NCBI RefSeq assembly: GCF_023746615.1
Contig: NZ_CP082275.1
Location: 1,612,001-1,676,000 of the forward strand
Length of the DNA: 64,000 nt
Reading direction: 5' to 3'
Source of the DNA: Grimontia kaedaensis
GTDB taxonomy: Bacteria; Pseudomonadota; Gammaproteobacteria; Enterobacterales; Vibrionaceae
Shown: positions 14,344-24,193 of the stretch, in pieces
How the letters are laid out: every line of letters begins with the position of its first letter
Position numbering within the stretch: position 1 is the stretch's first letter
Program-made: the position numbers and the translations under genes
The notes under the pieces: generated by a model
Seen by the model: only the letters and a program-made list of their open reading frames with translations
Databases searched by the model: none
Told to the model about the DNA's origin: nothing

Positions 14344-17300
14344 ATGTCCGATTCTAGCTTCAATGAAACAGATGGAAATGACGTAATAATAGGAACAGGC
14401 TCTGGGGACACGATAAATGGTGCTCTAGGTGATGATTCTATTAATGGCGGCCAAGGCAACGATGTTATCTATGGCAACGGCACGGACCGAACGACAGGCT
14501 CATCGACGCAGACCTCCACGATAGAAGGTGGGGTAGATAGCACGATCTACAACATTCAAGCAGAGACGGCACTGAAGGTAACGCTGTCTGATATCGTTTC
14601 TGGTGCGGGTTTCAAAAACAGCATCGGCTACTATATTGTCGACGACAATGGAATGGTCATTCAGTCCTCCGTTTTAATCGATAACGCTAAAGAGGCTAAC
14701 TCAGCTGCTCTCGAGATAACCGCGCCGGAGAATGCGGCCAAACTCGGTATGTTTCTCATCCCGAACGGCGATAGCCGTGGCTTTGACATCGGTGACGTAA
14801 CACTCGACTTATCAAATGACAGTCCGACAGTGACACAAGACAATGTCACTGTTGGCGTGTATCTCACAGAAGCTCCTCTTAATAACAACGACCAAGACCA
14901 TGAACACTTTGATGGCGAAACCTCTGGTTGGGAAGACCTCTGGAACTTAGGTGACAGAGATTACGACGATGTCACGTTTAAAATTGAAGTTACCCAAATA
15001 CAAGTCATTGAGACAACCGACAACGACACCATTCGCGCCGGAAAGGGTGATGATGAGGTCTACGGTAATGGAGGTGACGACACCATATACGGTGGCAAAG
15101 GTGAGGACTTCTTAAGCGGCGGTAGTGGTAACGATGTTATAAACGGTGGTCGCGGTGCAGATGAAATTCAGGGCGGAACGGGAAACGACGAGCTCTCTGG
15201 GGGTCGTGGTAACGATTCAATTTGGGGTGGCGACGGCGATGATGTCCTGAAAGGAAACAAAGGCGCAGACTTGCTGCAAGGTGGCGAGGGCGACGATCAA
15301 CTCTTTGGCGGCAAAGGCGCAGATGAGCTTTATGGTGCCAGTGGAGATGATGTACTAAACGGAAACCGCGGCGCTGACCGTCTGTTCGGTGGCGATGGTG
15401 ACGACATCGTTAATGGCGGTCGTGGTAATGACTATGTGAAAGGCGACGCCGGGGACGATACGCTCTCTGGTGGCAGAGGCAGTGATGAATTAAAAGGCGG
15501 CATGGGCAACGATGTGCTGCGCGGTAATCAAGGCGCTGATGTGCTCTATGGCGATGACGGTGATGGAGCAACACGCGGGCCAAACCTTGTGCTCAACGGC
15601 GGGTTCGAATCTTACGGTGACGACGATAGGAGAATGTGGAGCCTAGTCAACGATGAAGACGTACCTGGCTGGGAAAGTGAAGGCAATATTAAGATGGAAT
15701 TCCAGCAGGGTGGCTTTGGCGGCGGTCCTGCCAATGATGTAACAAACACTGTGATGGAACTTGATTCCACCGCAAACGCGACTGTTTTCCAACAATTCGA
15801 TGTTTCATCTATTTCTGCGCAACAAGATGCGGCGATGGAAATCAGTTTCGACCATGCCAACCGATATCGTGGTAGTAACACCACAACCAGTGCTTTTTCG
15901 GTCAGTGTGACGGACCAAGATGGTGATGTGCTGTATTACCAATATTTCGATAACGACCAATCAAATCAAGCCTACGAATCTTTCAGCAGTCTACTGCTAC
16001 TGCCTGAGGGGACAGAAAGCATCAAGGTTGCTTTTTCCGGTGAAGGGCAATCTGATAGCTATGGCGCACTGATCGACAATATTTCTCTGGCTCAAGTCTA
16101 TGAAACTGTAGAGATTGACGGAGAGACCGTCACCTTTACAGGCAATGCCGACACTCTCTATGGCGGTAACGGAAAAGACGAACTCTATGGCGAGTCTGGA
16201 GATGACACGCTCCACGGCGGTAAAGGTGCTGATCTTTTGGATGGTGGCACCGGAGATGATGTGCTCAAAGGCGGCAGAGGCGCTGACGTCCTTGAAGGGG
16301 GCGTTGGGGAAGACACCTTGTTCGGCGGCCGAGGACAAGACACGCTTGACGGTGGAGACGGAAACGACGTCCTGAAAGGTGGCAGAGGTGCTGACGTTTT
16401 AGACGGCGGTGATGGTGACGATTCACTGTTCGGTGGTAGAGGACAGGACACTCTCAACGGTGGTGACGGAAATGATGCTCTCCATGGCGGTAGAGGTGCT
16501 GACACTCTCAATGGTGGTGAAGGAGAAGACACGCTCAAAGGCGGAAGAGGGGCCGATGAACTTAACGGCGGCCTCGGTGACGATACACTCTTTGGCGGCC
16601 GCGGGAGTGACATTTTAAATGGCGGTGATGGCGTTGATTCCCTTCGCGGCGGCAGAGGTGATGACGAGCTCAACGGCGGCAAGGACGACGATACACTTAA
16701 AGGCGGCAGAGGAAGTGATGTCCTGAAAGGCGACTCTGGTGAAGATACCTTATACGGTGGCAGGGGCGCAGATACGCTCTATGGCGGTTCTGACAACGAC
16801 ATGCTCTATGGCGGATTAGGCGATGATACGCTCCGTGGTGACAGTGGTAACGATACTCTGCACGCAGGGAACGGAAACGACCTTGTCTACGGCGGATCGG
16901 GCGATGATGTGGCCAACGGCGGAGCAGGTGATGATAGCCTCTACGGCGGCACCGGTGCTGACATACTGAATGGTGATGTGGGTGCTGACAAACTATATGG
17001 GGGCGACGGCAACGATATCGTCAACGGTGGTGATGGCAACGACTATGTCAAAGGCGACGACGGCGATGATGTGCTCAATGGCGGTGAAGGTGACGATACC
17101 CTCCTAGGCGGTATTGGTAATGATGTCTTGAATGGCGGTCTCGGCGCTGACACTCTGAGGGGAGAGGACGGTAACGATACGCTCAACGGTGGCGACGGTA
17201 ACGATGAACTCATTGCTGGCATCGGCGACGATGTTCTGAACGGCGGTATTGGCGATGATCTCATGTATGGCGATGCAGGCGATGACAACCTAAACGGTGG

Positions 17301-18957
17301 CGAGGGCTCAGACATCCTGCAAGCGGGTACTGGTGACGACGTCCTCAACGGCGGTGATGGTAATGACGAGCTTTATGGCGCTGAGGGCAATGACGTCCTC
17401 AACGGCGGTGACGGCAATGACATCCTGAAAAGTGGTATCGGTAACGACTCTCTTTCAGGTGGTGATGGCAATGACTCCATCTGGGGTGATGATGGCAACG
17501 ACAACATCCAAGGTGGAGATGGTGATGACCTGGCATACGGCGGTGAAGGTAATGACTTCGTCAAAGGTGGCTTAGGTAATGACACTCTATATGGCAGTAA
17601 CGGTGACGACATTGTCTGGGGTGATAATGGCAATGACACCCTCTACGGCGGCTCAGGTGCCGATGTGCTGGTTGGTGGCAGCGGTGATGATACCCTGAAC
17701 GGTGGCGGTGATGACGATATCATGCTCGGCGGTTGGGGTAACGACACCCTGTCTGGTAGCAGCGGCAGCGATATCGTATACGGCGGCGGCGGTGATAATA
17801 GTCTGGAGCTTGGAAGCGGCAACAATACCGTCGCTTACGACGGCAAAGGTAATGATGCTGTTATAGACTTCAGCACCCGTGATGACAAAGTCGTGATTTC
17901 GCGCTCTACGAATGTGCTGTCATTCGGTGCACTTGCGATGGCGCAAGTCGGTGTAGATGTAGTTATCACTATGGGCAGCAAAACCCTGACGCTGGAAGAC
18001 ACACTGCTGCAAAACCTTTCGGAAGATAACTTTGAGTTTGTCAGTGAAGAGGATTTCTCAGCACTACTTAATAATGACGGCGCGCCGACTTTCAGCCAGG
18101 AAGGCATTGTTGAGCAATCAGCGGGTAACTTCTTGGTGGCTGGAAATCTGCTTGCCGAAGCGGATACTTCCGGTAATTGGAACATGAAGACTGTCGAGGT
18201 TGATGGCGCAGTCTATGAAGTTCCCGAAGGTACCTTGGTTGTTCAGACTGAACGCGGCGAACTCACCATTTACGGTTCAGACGATGATCGTCACGCTGAG
18301 GGTGAATACGTTTACCAACTGTCGTCTGATGCTTCATTGGGCGAAGAGATTGAACACTTTGAACTGAAGTTGGAAAATGACTTCGGCGATACAGCAGACA
18401 TGTCCTTGGATATCAATGCAGGTGAAGATGTTGATATCCCGCTCGGAAACCTGATGGAAGTTATTGAAGGCTCAGAATTGGACGACAACCTTAACGGTGG
18501 TGATGTAAACAACGACATCTACGGATATGCCGGCAACGATATCATTGATGGTGGCTTAGGCAACGATCTGATCGCAGGGGGAGCAGGCTCGGATGACATG
18601 TACGGCGGTGAAGGCTCAGACACCTTCATCTTCCTGCAAGGTGATGCGGCTGTCGGAACAGTAGATACAATCCATGACTATGAGCCTGAACTGGACGTGC
18701 TGGATTTTGCAGACGTACTGGGTGAGGTTAGCGATGACGACCTTGGCAGTTATCTCGTTGCGCTGGAAGAGAACGACGAAGGCGAAGCGGTACTTTCAAT
18801 TGCCACAGAAGGCGACGCAGTTGACCAGCAAGTAGTGTTTGCATCAACCTCGATTGAGGACATGGTTAACGCCTTCGGATTGGATAGTGATGCTTCCGGT
18901 CAGGATGTCATCAACTCCATGATCGAAGAGAGCAAGCTAATTACACAGTCGTTCTAA
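14344..18957 (+). CDS. Large RTX calcium-binding secreted protein (adhesin or matrix protein)
   Basis: The start is ATG 14344 behind AAGGGGTG; 1537 residues, very acidic. In order: a short RTX block, a DUF4114-like domain (about residues 60-215; SIGYYIVDDNG..., GWEDLWNLGDRDYDDVTF), an RTX block, a beta-sandwich domain (about 412-590; NLVLNGGFES..., GALIDNISLAQV) resembling carbohydrate-binding DUF642-type modules, and a very long RTX array (about 600-1160; GGxGxDxLx nonapeptides). A further beta-sandwich (about 1245-1365), a last RTX block and a C-terminal tail of the type I secretion kind (DTFIFLQGD...) follow. The nonapeptides bind calcium and fold outside the cell. There is no N-terminal signal peptide, as expected for type I export. 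No HlyB/HlyD/TolC genes lie nearby, and there is no catalytic domain that I recognise. Confidence 0.9.
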   Translation: MSDSSFNETDGNDVIIGTGSGDTINGALGDDSINGGQGNDVIYGNGTDRTTGSSTQTSTIEGGVDSTIYNIQAETALKVTLSDIVSGAGFKNSIGYYIVDDNGMVIQSSVLIDNAKEANSAALEITAPENAAKLGMFLIPNGDSRGFDIGDVTLDLSNDSPTVTQDNVTVGVYLTEAPLNNNDQDHEHFDGETSGWEDLWNLGDRDYDDVTFKIEVTQIQVIETTDNDTIRAGKGDDEVYGNGGDDTIYGGKGEDFLSGGSGNDVINGGRGADEIQGGTGNDELSGGRGNDSIWGGDGDDVLKGNKGADLLQGGEGDDQLFGGKGADELYGASGDDVLNGNRGADRLFGGDGDDIVNGGRGNDYVKGDAGDDTLSGGRGSDELKGGMGNDVLRGNQGADVLYGDDGDGATRGPNLVLNGGFESYGDDDRRMWSLVNDEDVPGWESEGNIKMEFQQGGFGGGPANDVTNTVMELDSTANATVFQQFDVSSISAQQDAAMEISFDHANRYRGSNTTTSAFSVSVTDQDGDVLYYQYFDNDQSNQAYESFSSLLLLPEGTESIKVAFSGEGQSDSYGALIDNISLAQVYETVEIDGETVTFTGNADTLYGGNGKDELYGESGDDTLHGGKGADLLDGGTGDDVLKGGRGADVLEGGVGEDTLFGGRGQDTLDGGDGNDVLKGGRGADVLDGGDGDDSLFGGRGQDTLNGGDGNDALHGGRGADTLNGGEGEDTLKGGRGADELNGGLGDDTLFGGRGSDILNGGDGVDSLRGGRGDDELNGGKDDDTLKGGRGSDVLKGDSGEDTLYGGRGADTLYGGSDNDMLYGGLGDDTLRGDSGNDTLHAGNGNDLVYGGSGDDVANGGAGDDSLYGGTGADILNGDVGADKLYGGDGNDIVNGGDGNDYVKGDDGDDVLNGGEGDDTLLGGIGNDVLNGGLGADTLRGEDGNDTLNGGDGNDELIAGIGDDVLNGGIGDDLMYGDAGDDNLNGGEGSDILQAGTGDDVLNGGDGNDELYGAEGNDVLNGGDGNDILKSGIGNDSLSGGDGNDSIWGDDGNDNIQGGDGDDLAYGGEGNDFVKGGLGNDTLYGSNGDDIVWGDNGNDTLYGGSGADVLVGGSGDDTLNGGGDDDIMLGGWGNDTLSGSSGSDIVYGGGGDNSLELGSGNNTVAYDGKGNDAVIDFSTRDDKVVISRSTNVLSFGALAMAQVGVDVVITMGSKTLTLEDTLLQNLSEDNFEFVSEEDFSALLNNDGAPTFSQEGIVEQSAGNFLVAGNLLAEADTSGNWNMKTVEVDGAVYEVPEGTLVVQTERGELTIYGSDDDRHAEGEYVYQLSSDASLGEEIEHFELKLENDFGDTADMSLDINAGEDVDIPLGNLMEVIEGSELDDNLNGGDVNNDIYGYAGNDIIDGGLGNDLIAGGAGSDDMYGGEGSDTFIFLQGDAAVGTVDTIHDYEPELDVLDFADVLGEVSDDDLGSYLVALEENDEGEAVLSIATEGDAVDQQVVFASTSIEDMVNAFGLDSDASGQDVINSMIEESKLITQSF

Positions 18958-18974
18958 ACCAATATCTGAAATCA

Positions 18975-19003
18975 AACGCCTGGGAGAAATCCCGGGCGTT
19001 TTT
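18975..19003 (+). terminator. Rho-independent terminator of the RTX gene
   Basis: AACGCCTGGG and CCCGGGCGTT pair over ten positions with one mismatch, with a 6-base loop and a short T run ending the stem. It begins 18 bases after the RTX stop codon. Confidence 0.88.
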
Positions 19004-19124
19004 GTTTGTCATCCGGGCTTAGTGACACAAACAAATCGTTTCCCTGCAGGCAATTTATCCTAGTTTGTCCCCCTTGTTTGGGCTCGCTAGTCTCAGTTAA
19101 CTGTTGACTAGGGAGAACAAAACG

Positions 19125-20498
19125 ATGGGCACTGACAGCAGAGGGTTGATATACACAGGCACAGATGACGCTGGCGTTAAAATGTTTGAAGCTGCATTGG
19201 AATGGATTTTCGACTATCGCCCAAATGCCATGGAAAAAATAGATTCCATCCTGGAAGCAAACCCAGAGTTTGTGATGGCCCATGTCTTGAAGGGTTACAG
19301 CATTGCGAGTGAAGGACGCTATTCATCATTGGCTGGCATTTCTTATGTGTTGAATTCCATTCGTTCTCTCGCCAAACAAACCAATAGCCGAGAGCAACAA
19401 CATATCACTGCATTAGAAGCTTATCAGCGGGGAGATATCAAAACGGCACTCGATATTTGGGCTGGTATATTGAACCAATGGCCGCTGGACTTGCTCGCAT
19501 TTCGTCAGTCTACTGGCAACCTTTTCTGGTTTGGAGAAAGGCAGCGTCTTGTGGATACCGCGGCGAAGATCGCTCCTCACTGGGGAGAAGATATTTCAGG
19601 CTACGGTTATTTTATCGGTGCTTTCAGTTTTGCGCTTGAAGAGGTTGGGGAGTACCAACTGGCTGAAGATTATGCCCGTAGAGCGGTTGAGCTAAACCCT
19701 GCGGATGTATGGGCCGTCCACTCTCTCGCTCATGTGCTGGAAATGAATGCACGCACTGATGAGGGCATAGACTGGATAGAGTCACGCAGAGAACAGTTAC
19801 CTACCCATAACGCGTTTGTCGGCCATCTCTGGTGGCACCTTGCGCTGTTCCACCTTGAGCAGGGCAACATTGACGAAGTGTTCTCCCTTCTTGACCACCA
19901 TATTTACCCTGAACCTTCCAATTTCTACTTGAGTGTGCAAAACGGCGCATCGCTACTGAAGCGTTTGGAGTTTTTGGGTATTGAGGTTGGTGAACGTTGG
20001 CAGCGGCTCTATGAAGGTGTGCGGGATGCTTATGGAGACTATATCTACCTGTTTACTGAACTTCACTCCGCCATGGTGCTCCATCGTGCGGGTGAAAAAG
20101 AGGCAATCTCTTCATTGAAGGGAAAGCTAGGTAACCCAAATGTTCTGCGTTACCCCATTGAAAATGAGCTTTCCCAAAAGCTGATTACGGGTATTGAAGC
20201 CTTTGAAAATGGCAATTTTGCCCAAGCTGCAAATTTGATCACGCCAATTCGATATGACATGGCGAAGCTGGGTGGAAGCCATGCCCAACAAGATATTCTG
20301 CATCAATACCTGATCAACGCTGAAGTTGAGCAAGGCCATTTGGAAACAACAAAAGGCTTCCTCAAAGAAAGGGTGTCTAGAAGAACCCAGTGGGACTCTG
20401 CGGCCGAGGTTTACTTGAGAAAACATGCTGAAATTGAAAGTTTGGCATTGGGTGACGAAAACCAAGCGTTAAACCAGCTACTCAGACGAGTTTTATAA
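19125..20498 (+). CDS. TPR protein of the TTC38 family
   Basis: The start is ATG 19125 with GGGAG upstream; 457 residues, no signal peptide. The sequence follows the TTC38-like pattern: GYSIASEGRYSSL near the N-terminus, LNQWPLDLLAF, GAFSFALEEVGEYQLAEDYA, NPADVWAVHSLAHVLEM, and the conserved HNAFVGHLWWHLALFHLEQG. These are helical repeats related to tetratricopeptides. Bacterial members have no known reaction; a scaffold or regulatory role is the usual guess. The stop is 30 bases before a DsbA-fold gene on the same strand, so the two are probably cotranscribed. Confidence 0.82.
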   Translation: MGTDSRGLIYTGTDDAGVKMFEAALEWIFDYRPNAMEKIDSILEANPEFVMAHVLKGYSIASEGRYSSLAGISYVLNSIRSLAKQTNSREQQHITALEAYQRGDIKTALDIWAGILNQWPLDLLAFRQSTGNLFWFGERQRLVDTAAKIAPHWGEDISGYGYFIGAFSFALEEVGEYQLAEDYARRAVELNPADVWAVHSLAHVLEMNARTDEGIDWIESRREQLPTHNAFVGHLWWHLALFHLEQGNIDEVFSLLDHHIYPEPSNFYLSVQNGASLLKRLEFLGIEVGERWQRLYEGVRDAYGDYIYLFTELHSAMVLHRAGEKEAISSLKGKLGNPNVLRYPIENELSQKLITGIEAFENGNFAQAANLITPIRYDMAKLGGSHAQQDILHQYLINAEVEQGHLETTKGFLKERVSRRTQWDSAAEVYLRKHAEIESLALGDENQALNQLLRRVL

Positions 20499-20527
20499 AT
20501 CTTATCAGCGACAAGGAATAGTCTGCC

Positions 20528-21160
20528 ATGACGGTACAGATTAACTTCTACAGCGATTTACTTTGCTTCTGGGGCTGGGTTGGCCAGCACTATAACGACA
20601 AAATTACCCATCTATGGGATAACTCCCATGTTCAATGGCAACATCATTACCTGGGGTTGTATGCCAACGTTCCAGAGAGGATGAGCACCATTGGTGCCGG
20701 TGAACGCGGGTACATGAAATATGCCGAAATTACCGAAAGGTTAATGGCGAAATTTGACGGTTTGGATGTTCATCCGGATTTGTGGCGTAAAGTCAGACCA
20801 TCAAGTTCACTGATGCCGCATCAAGCGTTGAAAGCGGTGCAGTTTGTTGCCGGTAATGAGGTTGCGGTTGATCTCGAACATGCACTCCGTGAGGCGTTTT
20901 TTCGCGATGCAAGGGATGTCAGCCACTATGGCGTGTTAAAAGATGTGCTTGAGGAGTGTCACCTGGCGACGCCAGACATCATGGAGCACTTTTTGACGGG
21001 GAAAGCCCTGGCAGATGTCTACGGTGATATCAAGCATGCTGAGGAAGAAAAAATCCCGGGAAGCCCTGCGTGGGTTTTTGACTCCGGTCGTTATCGATTC
21101 TTTGGTCAAGTTGATATCGATGTACTTGCATTTGCCATTAATAATCTGGCGCGGGATTGA
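20528..21160 (+). CDS. DsbA-fold oxidoreductase-like protein without CxxC
   Basis: The 210-residue protein matches the DsbA/2-hydroxychromene-2-carboxylate isomerase superfamily: an N-terminal strand and active-site loop (INFYSDLLCFWGWVGQ), a helical insertion (about residues 50-150) and the C-terminal thioredoxin part (KIPGSPAWVFDSGRYRFFGQVDID) with its cis-proline region SPAW. The loop has one cysteine (LLCFWGW), so ordinary dithiol oxidation is unlikely; a glutathione-dependent isomerase or transferase fits better. There is no export signal, so it is cytoplasmic. It follows the TTC38-like gene by 30 bases and its stop abuts the stop of the convergent phosphotransferase gene. Confidence 0.75.
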   Translation: MTVQINFYSDLLCFWGWVGQHYNDKITHLWDNSHVQWQHHYLGLYANVPERMSTIGAGERGYMKYAEITERLMAKFDGLDVHPDLWRKVRPSSSLMPHQALKAVQFVAGNEVAVDLEHALREAFFRDARDVSHYGVLKDVLEECHLATPDIMEHFLTGKALADVYGDIKHAEEEKIPGSPAWVFDSGRYRFFGQVDIDVLAFAINNLARD

Positions 21161-21793
21161 TCATCCCGCTTTATCCTGAGGTGGATTATCTTTCAGTGTT
21201 TGATAGCCCGCCCAAATACGCGTTGCTGTGGTAATCCAGCAAAGTGCACCAAACGTCCAGGCGATTTCTGCAAAGTAAGCCGGGAACAAACAGAACAGGA
21301 CAAAACAGGCGATGGTTTCCGTTCCTTCGGTTAAACCGCCAATGTAGTAAAGCGATTTGCTTTGATAGACGGGGTTTTCGATATTTCGTTTACTCGCCAT
21401 GATCGCAAATGCGAGGAAGCTTGATCCTGTTCCCATAAAGGAAAAAACAAGGAACGTCGCAGCAACTGCGTTTTGGTCGGGATTTGCCAGCGCAAAGGCA
21501 AACGGAATCATCGCATAGAAAAGGAAATCCAACGTGATATCCAGAAATCCACCGGCATCGGTAATGCCTTGCCGGCGCGCTAATGCGCCATCTAACCCAT
21601 CAAAAATGCGGTTCAAGGCGATAAACAGTAAACCCGCCCAATAATGCTCGTAAGCAATCGCGGGCAGCGCTAGCAAGCCAATCAGAAAGCCACTCACCGT
21701 GACTTGGTTGGCTGTGAGGCCGATTTTGTCAGGGATCTTGGCCGCTTGTTTTAAGGGCCAACGGATAAGGGCGATGGAGTAGCGATCAAGCAT
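21161..21793 (-). CDS. ynjF: CDP-alcohol phosphotransferase (YnjF-like)
   Basis: This 210-residue inner-membrane protein carries the family motif near residue 65: FDGLDGALARRQGITDAGGF followed by LDITLD, that is D-x2-D-G-x2-A-R...G-x3-D-x3-D, the metal and CDP-substrate site. About five or six hydrophobic segments follow. Family members join a CDP-linked lipid to an alcohol; the acceptor here is unknown. It is the last gene of the minus-strand operon and overlaps the ATPase gene by 8 bases. E. coli ynjF sits at the end of the ynjBCD transporter operon in the same way, which supports the name. Confidence 0.8.
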   Translation of the reverse strand: MLDRYSIALIRWPLKQAAKIPDKIGLTANQVTVSGFLIGLLALPAIAYEHYWAGLLFIALNRIFDGLDGALARRQGITDAGGFLDITLDFLFYAMIPFAFALANPDQNAVAATFLVFSFMGTGSSFLAFAIMASKRNIENPVYQSKSLYYIGGLTEGTETIACFVLFCLFPAYFAEIAWTFGALCWITTATRIWAGYQTLKDNPPQDKAG

Positions 21794-22472
21794 TGTTCTG
21801 CTCCGTATTCATAAAACCCACTTTCGAGGTCGTTTCCCTTTCTTTATTTGGCCAATGCAGCAAGGTACTCTCCACAGGCACGTCATCCTCATCATGCGTC
21901 ACCATCACAGCCGCGATGTTGCGGTTTTTGATTTGCTTGAACACAAAGGCTCGGAAGGATTTTCGAAGTGGCTTATCCAGCTTGCTGAAAGGCTCATCCA
22001 GCAAGATGACTTTCGGGTGGGAGAGCAGTGTTCTCATCAAACTGATGCGGGCACGCTGACCGCCGGAGATTTGGTCTGGCGCTTTAAAAGCGATATCTGC
22101 GAGTTCTATTTCTTGTAACGTTGCCAGCGCACGTTCTTTTTTTTCGGCAGCGCTCATGGTGTCAGGCAAGCCAAACGCAAGGTTCTGCCACACATTGAGA
22201 TGCGGGAAAAGTAGGTCATCTTGAAACAGAATCCCTACCGCCCGCTTTTCAGCAGGGAGTAATTGGATGTTTTGGCCATTGACCAGAATATCGCCTTCGC
22301 AATCAAACTCTGGTGAAAGGTGTCCGGCAACTGCGCTGAGTAGGGTGGATTTACCACAGCCACTGGGTCCCATGATAGATAGTACATCCCCATTTTCGAC
22401 GAGGAATGACATGCCAGTGACCAAAGTGGCTTGATTAGATTTTATAGTCAGGTTTTGTACGGACAAACTCAT
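21786..22472 (-). CDS. ynjD: ABC transporter ATP-binding protein (YnjD-like)
   Basis: The 228-residue ATPase has Walker A GPSGCGKST (about residue 35), Q-loop LFQDDLLFP, signature ISGGQRARISL, Walker B VILLDEPFSKLD and the switch His in MVTHDEDD. It is short, with no C-terminal regulatory domain, as in thiamine/YnjD-type importers. It overlaps the permease gene upstream by 38 bases and the phosphotransferase gene downstream by 8, so translation is probably coupled. It powers uptake through the double permease. The substrate of the E. coli YnjBCD system is not established as far as I know. Confidence 0.88.
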   Translation of the reverse strand: MSLSVQNLTIKSNQATLVTGMSFLVENGDVLSIMGPSGCGKSTLLSAVAGHLSPEFDCEGDILVNGQNIQLLPAEKRAVGILFQDDLLFPHLNVWQNLAFGLPDTMSAAEKKERALATLQEIELADIAFKAPDQISGGQRARISLMRTLLSHPKVILLDEPFSKLDKPLRKSFRAFVFKQIKNRNIAAVMVTHDEDDVPVESTLLHWPNKERETTSKVGFMNTEQNNA

Positions 22473-24141
22473 TCACAGACTCTCTGGATTCATCATGTCG
22501 GGCCAGACGGCGGCGTGGGTCAGCTAATCGGCTGGCAGCCAATGCAAGGGCAAAGAAAACAAGCGGCAGAAAGGCTTGAATCAAACCATACACGGCGCTG
22601 ATACGTCTATCCTGACCGCTGGCAAGACTGACCGCTTCGGTGGTTAATGTGGTGATACGTCCTGCTCCTAAAAGCTGGGTGGGCAGATACTGAGCGAAAC
22701 TGACACTCAGACCAACAGCCCAAGCCAGTAAAATCGCAGGAATGATAATAGGCAGTTTCACCTGCCACCAGGCTTTAAACGGACTGTGTCCCAAGCTCCG
22801 TGCGGTTTGTGTTAGGCGCTTATCGAACGATTTCCAAGGCCCATCCAACGCGAGATAAACATAAGGGAAGGCAAACAGGATATGCGCCCAGATGGTAGCA
22901 GGGACGTGCCATTGCCCCGGTAACATGTATATGGCGACCTGAATACCGAACAGAATCGATAACTGTGGGATCAGCATTGGCACTGCAATGACCAATTGCG
23001 GCAGTGATTTGTGGTATTTATCGCGATACTCCAAACACCCGACGGCAAATATCAACGCAACAGTCGCGGATATCAGGCCAAGAATCAGGCTGTTGGTCGC
23101 CAGTTCAATCAGATGACTGGATTCCTGTTCCCAAAATCGAGTGCTCGTACGTGTCGGCCAGATATCTGGAAAGCGCCAGCGAAGGGCGAATGACCAAACC
23201 AGCAACAGGGGAATCATCATAAAAGGTAAAAGAGCGATGAACTTAAATAGATGTCGCCCCGGCAGTGAATAGGTTTTGCTGCCGCTGAACTGCCAGTTCT
23301 GCCAAACGTTAATCAGTACATATTCCAACAGGCGATATAAAAGCAGTGTGCCGAAACAGAGGACGAATAACGAAATCGCCCCCGCTGCTGCACGTGGCAG
23401 CATGGATAGGTCAGGGTCGTTAAACCATTGCCACACCAATACAGCAAAGGTGGTCGGCGAAGTTGGGCCCAGAATCATCGCTACATCAACGACGGATAAC
23501 CCGTAAGCCAACACCGCATAAATCGGGAAGCGCATTTTCGGCAGCCACTGTGGGAAAACCACTTTCAACCATGCTGCTGTGCGGTTGTAGCCGAGGCTTT
23601 GTGAGGCCGTGAGCAAACGGTCTACTTGCATTTGCTTAAGTACAGAAAGGCTCATCAGCAGAAGGAAAGGGGTTTCCTTCACAGCCAGTGCCAGAATTAA
23701 TCCAATACCGCTACTGTCCTGAACCAGCGACCAGTGGTAGGGCTGTTCTTGTCCGGTAAACAGCGAGATAAAACGGAATAACCAGCCTGATGGGGCAAAG
23801 GTAAGGGCAAAGCCAATCGCAAAGGCGACGTGGGGCATGGCCAGCAAAGGTGAAAGCCACTGTTCGATGCGCTTCCAGAAACGGGTTCCCCAACAGGATT
23901 GAAGGATAAGAAACGTAAACAATACGGCAAAGAAAGAGGCGGCAACACCGGTAAACAGGGTGAGCTGAATGGCTTTGTGAGTGCCGGGCCATTCTTGCAT
24001 CGCGCGCCAACCATCAAGGCTGGGTTCGCTTAGTCCAAGAACGGGAAGATAGCTGACGGCAGAGAGTAACACGCCGCCAAGTCCGGGAAGGAGAGGTAAA
24101 CAGCACACGACTAATGTCATTAAATACAACAGGCGTAACAT
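22435..24141 (-). CDS. ynjC: ABC transporter double permease (YnjC-like)
   Basis: This 568-residue inner-membrane protein consists of two fused binding-protein-dependent permease halves, each with about six membrane segments. Each half carries an EAA-like cytoplasmic loop: ASQSLGYNRTAAWLKVVFPQ in the first and ARSLGHSPFKAWWQVKLPI in the second. Such fusions occur in ThiP, FbpB and YnjC. It forms the channel for the substrate delivered by the periplasmic protein encoded 52 bases upstream. The layout (binding protein, fused permease, ATPase, CDP-alcohol phosphotransferase) is that of E. coli ynjB-C-D-F. Confidence 0.87.
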   Translation of the reverse strand: MLRLLYLMTLVVCCLPLLPGLGGVLLSAVSYLPVLGLSEPSLDGWRAMQEWPGTHKAIQLTLFTGVAASFFAVLFTFLILQSCWGTRFWKRIEQWLSPLLAMPHVAFAIGFALTFAPSGWLFRFISLFTGQEQPYHWSLVQDSSGIGLILALAVKETPFLLLMSLSVLKQMQVDRLLTASQSLGYNRTAAWLKVVFPQWLPKMRFPIYAVLAYGLSVVDVAMILGPTSPTTFAVLVWQWFNDPDLSMLPRAAAGAISLFVLCFGTLLLYRLLEYVLINVWQNWQFSGSKTYSLPGRHLFKFIALLPFMMIPLLLVWSFALRWRFPDIWPTRTSTRFWEQESSHLIELATNSLILGLISATVALIFAVGCLEYRDKYHKSLPQLVIAVPMLIPQLSILFGIQVAIYMLPGQWHVPATIWAHILFAFPYVYLALDGPWKSFDKRLTQTARSLGHSPFKAWWQVKLPIIIPAILLAWAVGLSVSFAQYLPTQLLGAGRITTLTTEAVSLASGQDRRISAVYGLIQAFLPLVFFALALAASRLADPRRRLARHDESRESVNEFVRTKPDYKI

Positions 24142-24193
24142 GTTTACCTCATTTCACTTGAAGCGGTTGTTGTCGCTTCAATATTTACTCTAA

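Noticed and set aside
16185..16682. Proline/serine-rich minus-strand frame opposite the RTX repeats
   Set aside because: It is the reverse reading of the GGxGxDxLx repeat DNA; the low-complexity pattern is a by-product of the repeats.
15000..17830. CRISPR array or simple tandem DNA repeat
   Set aside because: The repetition is at codon level (nonapeptide repeats in one long open frame), with varying bases and no constant repeat and spacer lengths.
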